Shown here: piece by piece, positions 60,750-64,000 of the stretch
Layout: the number at the start of each line of letters is the position of its first letter
Numbering within the stretch: the stretch's first letter is position 1
Origin: Dallia pectoralis
Taxonomy: Eukaryota; Chordata; Actinopteri; Esociformes; Umbridae
Assembly: GCA_029465975.1 (NCBI GenBank)
Contig: CM055748.1
Location: 7,522,458 to 7,586,457, forward strand
DNA: 64,000 nucleotides
Direction of reading: 5' to 3'
Program-made: the position numbers and the translations under genes
Notes under the pieces: generated by a model
What the model was told of the DNA's origin: nothing
What the model saw: only the letters and a program-made list of their open reading frames with translations
The model's database searches: none

Positions 60750-61205
60750 GTTTTTTTTTGGCGGCCTTTTGCCTTTTGTCATGTCTTCAGCAAGTGACAT
60801 GCGTGCTCAGTGATTGACTTGGCCAGTCAAAAACATTGCACTTTTTGGTTACTAATGAACTCCTTGGAGGTTCGTTTGGGGTCAATGTCCTGCTACAAAG
60901 GGAAATGCTGTCTAATGATTTTTCACACATTTGGTTGGATCTTTAAGTCTTACACTGTAACTGTTTCTGTCAGGAGTTACTTTATCAATGAAGACTCCTG
61001 AGCCAGTTCCAATTTCTTACAGTGGCACAGTGAAATTCCTGATCTCAATCCCATTGAGAACCTGTGACACTACTAGACAATTGCTGTCCGCAAGTGTTGT
61101 CCCACAAACCTAAACAATACTGGGCAGAGAATGAATGAATTGTACTAATTGTAATTAAGCTATAGGAGAGATTTGGTCTGGGGGTTTAAATGCTTTTGCA
61201 GGGCA
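60750..61205 (-). mobile_element. decayed Tc1-like DNA in the fam118b first intron
   Basis: Fragments such as ttgacttggccagtcaaaaa, gaactccttggaggttcgtt, ggggtcaatgtcctgcta and a tgcttttgcagggcactgtc end resemble reverse-oriented Tc1 sequence. At least one internal deletion or a second element is likely, because tcaatcccattgagaacctg at about 61,045 reads in the opposite sense. Confidence 0.55.
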
Positions 61206-61318
61206 CTGTCAAACGAACAGAAATTTAAACAGTGTTCATGTGTGTGTGTAGACCTGTGAAATCGATTGTATATTAAAAAGAAATGAATATTGTTTACCCA
61301 TTGTTTTACAGGAGCCGA

Positions 61319-61893
61319 ATGGCCTCCGTTGTGACTGTGAAAACTGAGAAGCGACCGGCTCCTGTTGATACTCAGGATGTTGACTCCAACACCAAAAAAC
61401 CCAGGTAATCAAACAAGTTATGAGCCATCCATATTTGGTACTCTGTTCCTGTCCGCAGTGTCAATATCACATTGATCAGGAACATGTTCGTGTTCCTCAA
61501 CCCAATCCCAATCTTTTCAGCGTAGATTTCAGTTCAAACAGCAGCCAAATAAACTTGCCGTGATGTGTTTAACCTTCATGTTGTCTAAGGATTTGGGAAC
61601 CATCAATGGAACCATCACTCAATCTCTGCCTACCCCAAAGGAAACTGCTGCCCAGCCTGAAGACCAAGCGGGCCCCAGAGCTAGTCCTAGTGATTGGTAC
61701 TGGGGTGAGTTCAGCTGTGGCCCCTCAGGTTCCTGCCTTACGATCCTGGAAAGGTTTGATCCAGGCCTTGCTGGATGCAGCTAATGACTTTGACCTCCTT
61801 GAGGAAGAGGAGAGTCGCCGTTTTCAGAAGAGCCTGCAGGAGGACAAGAACTTGGTCCATGTTGCGCATGATCTCATTCAGAAGCTCTCTCCG
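61319..61893 (+). CDS. fam118b: FAM118B-like protein, first two coding exons (3' part lies beyond the window)
   Basis: Coding parts are 61319-61404 (28 codons plus two bases) and 61641-61893 (84 codons), joined by a GT-AG intron that rebuilds an Arg codon. The exon starts at 61312 after ttacag, leaving seven bases of 5' UTR. The first exon encodes a variable N-terminus ending TKKPR. The second begins KLLPSLKTKRAPELVLVIGTG, a SIR2-like Rossmann glycine motif, and continues with SSAVAPQVPALRSWKGLIQ, LLEEEESRRFQ and NLVHVAHDLIQKLSP. These match FAM118B more closely than FAM118A. Human FAM118B is reported in Cajal bodies, and the family has a SIR2-like domain. The donor after 61893 is GTAAGG. I see none of the following exons before 64,000, so at least half of the protein is outside the window. 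Confidence 0.93.
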
Positions 61894-62214
61894 GTAAGGC
61901 ACCAGTGACTTTCAATGTAAACGTTACGAAATTATGTTAACGTATTGGGATTTACCTGCCAATATCCTTCATACTTAGGTCTGCTCAAACTACATTTATT
62001 CGTTCATGCCTTAGTATAATATGCCTTCAGTCTTGGTTATGGGTTATCACATCTTACACAATGTGTAAGCGTTTTCCTTTTCAACAGCCTAGTGTGGTTT
62101 TATCTTTTGTTTTAACTCCAGTTCATATTCATTCAGACTCTAGCTTGTTGAAGTTTGCTATGAAGTTGGGTGGCTTAATGTAATCTATTCATACATACTA
62201 TTAAAGTAGGACGT

Positions 62215-62560
62215 TTACATACACCTTTACCAAATACATTTAAACTTTCACATTTCCTGACATGGAATCTTAGTTATTCTTCCCTGTCTTCACTCTGTTC
62301 CCATCACCACGTTATTCAAAAATCTGAAATGTCAGAATAATAGTAGAAAGAATGATTTATTTCACCTTTTATTTCTTCAAGTTTCCAGTGAGTCAGAGGT
62401 TTACATGCACTCAATTAATATTAGCTTGTAGTGCCTTTTATATTGTTTTGGGTTTTTACATGCTTTCCACAATAAGTTGGGTGAATATTGGCCCATTCCT
62501 CGTGATAGAACTGGTTTAAATATATCCGTAAGCCGTTTTGCTTTTGATGCTCCAATACCA
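62215..62560. mobile_element. end of a Sleeping Beauty-like Tc1 element with IR/DR-type terminus
   Basis: Two direct copies of a gtttacat motif, gacgtttacatacacct at about 62,211 and gaggtttacatgcactcaat at about 62,397, lie about 185 bases apart. Between them are cacatttcctgacatgg and gaaatgtcagaataatagta. This is the two-direct-repeat terminus of SB-type elements. No transposase frame follows. Confidence 0.75.
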
Positions 62561-64000
62561 CTTTTTTCAGATCAACTGTAAGCTTTGAACAGTGAAAATC
62601 AGATATTCCTAGCCGAAATGGCTATATTTTTAAAGTTTCCCCTAGCATAGCGCAGCGAGGCTTCATCACACAGACTCGCGGTTGGTCTTGTTTTAACCGA
62701 AAGGTCAGCCAGAATATAACACGCTTTAAGCTGTGAAAATTGGCTACTCCTAGCGGAAGCAGTTGTCCTTGGAATGCGCGTAACGGGTAAGTAAAAAAAA
62801 AATATTGTGCATGATGATGGCGCTCTTAAAATATACGCTCTCATCTGTTATTATTTGTGAGAGTGATATGCTACCATAGTCTATGTTTTACAACCAGAGT
62901 TTATTAATTTATTTTGTGCGATGTACAAGTATGTATAAGTTTGTCCAACCACGTGACTTTAGAAGTATGCTTGGTCCATTTGGAAGACCCATTTGTGGCA
63001 AAGCTTTAAGTGCATCAAACACAGTTTGGCACAGCAATTTGTCCCATGGTATTGGTGCAACTAGTGCAATTCAAGCATTGTTAGATACTGGATTAGTCAG
63101 TTAATGAGGCTAATCTGAAGGTCACACTCCAGGAATGTGTGTGACCTAAATGCAGAGACAATGAACAAAACTTGTTGTCATTTTGAAATTGTTCAATTTG
63201 TATGGATATAACTTCCATGAAATTCAATCTGATAATCTGCTTTTTTACACAGCCAAATACGCTATAACGTAGCTAAATTAGTACACCCAGTCATGGTTTG
63301 GAAATAAAGCGGAAATTGGCATGTGACCCCTCTTCGTCCAGTTCTCCACTAATAATCAGTAACAGTCTGCAACCCATCAACTCAATGAGGCTCTGTGTAT
63401 CTTTCCTGGTTAGGATCTGCCAGGTCTGTGTGTGAAGCGATCTTTACCAGTCAAGATATTATACACAATACAATTGATTCTGCTGCTGCCAACATTACAC
63501 TCCTCTACCAAATGTTTCATACCAAATGTGAATCTGTTTCTCTCTAAACATGCAACTCTCTCACTCAGGGAGCTTCAAAAAAATTCTCGGACAAAGACCG
63601 CTCGTTTGATTGAGCAGTGAAAAAACAGCAGTGGTATATTTATCGACAATAAGAAAATCTTTCAGAAATTGGCCTATATTTGTCAGGGTTTCCAAAGACT
63701 CTGCCCTAATGGTGTGGTAGAACATTATGTGTTTTTCATACTTTAGGAATCCTTCCTGGGATTACTGTTGAAATATGGACCACAGAGCCAGGAATAAATG
63801 GGATTGTTTTGGGGTCTATAGGCAGTCAGAGATTCTGCATTTGCATCAACTACATTTAGCCATATCCCACAAGAAATGTTTATCAGTAAGAGACCCCATG
63901 GCTAAATTAATTTGTTCTGGGTGTTTCTTTTTTTGAGTGGCCATTGAGTTGGATATTTGAACTAGACGACGGAAGCTGGATGGCCTGGATGGTGAGTTCT
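62561..64000. other. fam118b: fam118b intron after coding exon 2, nothing recognised
   Basis: No sequence matching the next conserved part of FAM118B is seen before the window ends. An in-frame stretch near 63,950-63,990 does not match the family. Confidence 0.5.

Noticed and set aside
63930..64000. Possible third coding exon of fam118b at the window end
   Set aside because: The open stretch before a GTGAGT-like donor does not match the conserved FAM118B sequence expected after KLSP, so it is not supported.

Overview
This window is nuclear DNA from a ray-finned (teleost) fish. The coding exons have vertebrate GT-AG introns. The three recognisable proteins are vertebrate orthologues. The intergenic DNA is full of decayed Tc1/mariner-type DNA transposons of the families common in teleost genomes, plus a tRNA-derived SINE, LINE and piggyBac debris, and CT/TA microsatellites. 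I cannot name the species from the sequence.

Layout: (1) 1-22,469 has no coding exon that I can support. It holds LINE and Tc1 debris near 1.8-2.1 kb, a 53-bp minisatellite near 3 kb, a 33/36-bp minisatellite near 10 kb, several dead Tc1 elements, a SINE, and stretches of unique sequence that could hold 5' non-coding exons or enhancers of the next gene. (2) 22,470-34,001 is b3gat1 on the + strand, with four coding exons giving a 335-residue glucuronyltransferase. Its second intron (24,473-32,713) holds a 30-bp minisatellite and a broken piggyBac transposase that carries a 17-bp minisatellite. (3) 34,002-46,000 is intergenic, AT-rich and contains transposon remnants. (4) 46,363-51,728 is ilvbl on the + strand, with fourteen coding exons giving 621 residues. 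One intron appears to use a GC donor. (5) 51,729-56,500 holds the ilvbl 3' UTR and Tc1 elements. (6) 56,500-64,000 starts with a probable promoter and non-coding first exon at about 56.9 kb. The first two coding exons of fam118b follow at 61.3-61.9 kb on the + strand, and the gene runs off the window. A possible small two-exon gene on the - strand (59,749-60,192), which I do not recognise, lies inside the inferred first intron of fam118b.

The genes do not form a pathway. B3gat1 is a Golgi enzyme that makes the HNK-1 carbohydrate, Ilvbl is an ER thiamine-diphosphate-dependent 2-hydroxyacyl-CoA lyase, and Fam118b is a SIR2-like protein. B3GAT1 and FAM118B both map to distal 11q in human, while ILVBL is on 19p, so this order is a small synteny point. 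I found no CRISPR array, operon, rRNA, tRNA gene or convincing new multi-gene system. The most unusual items are the unrecognised minus-strand gene with a one-base splice-phase conflict at a homopolymer, the GC-AG intron in ilvbl, and several composite repeats.
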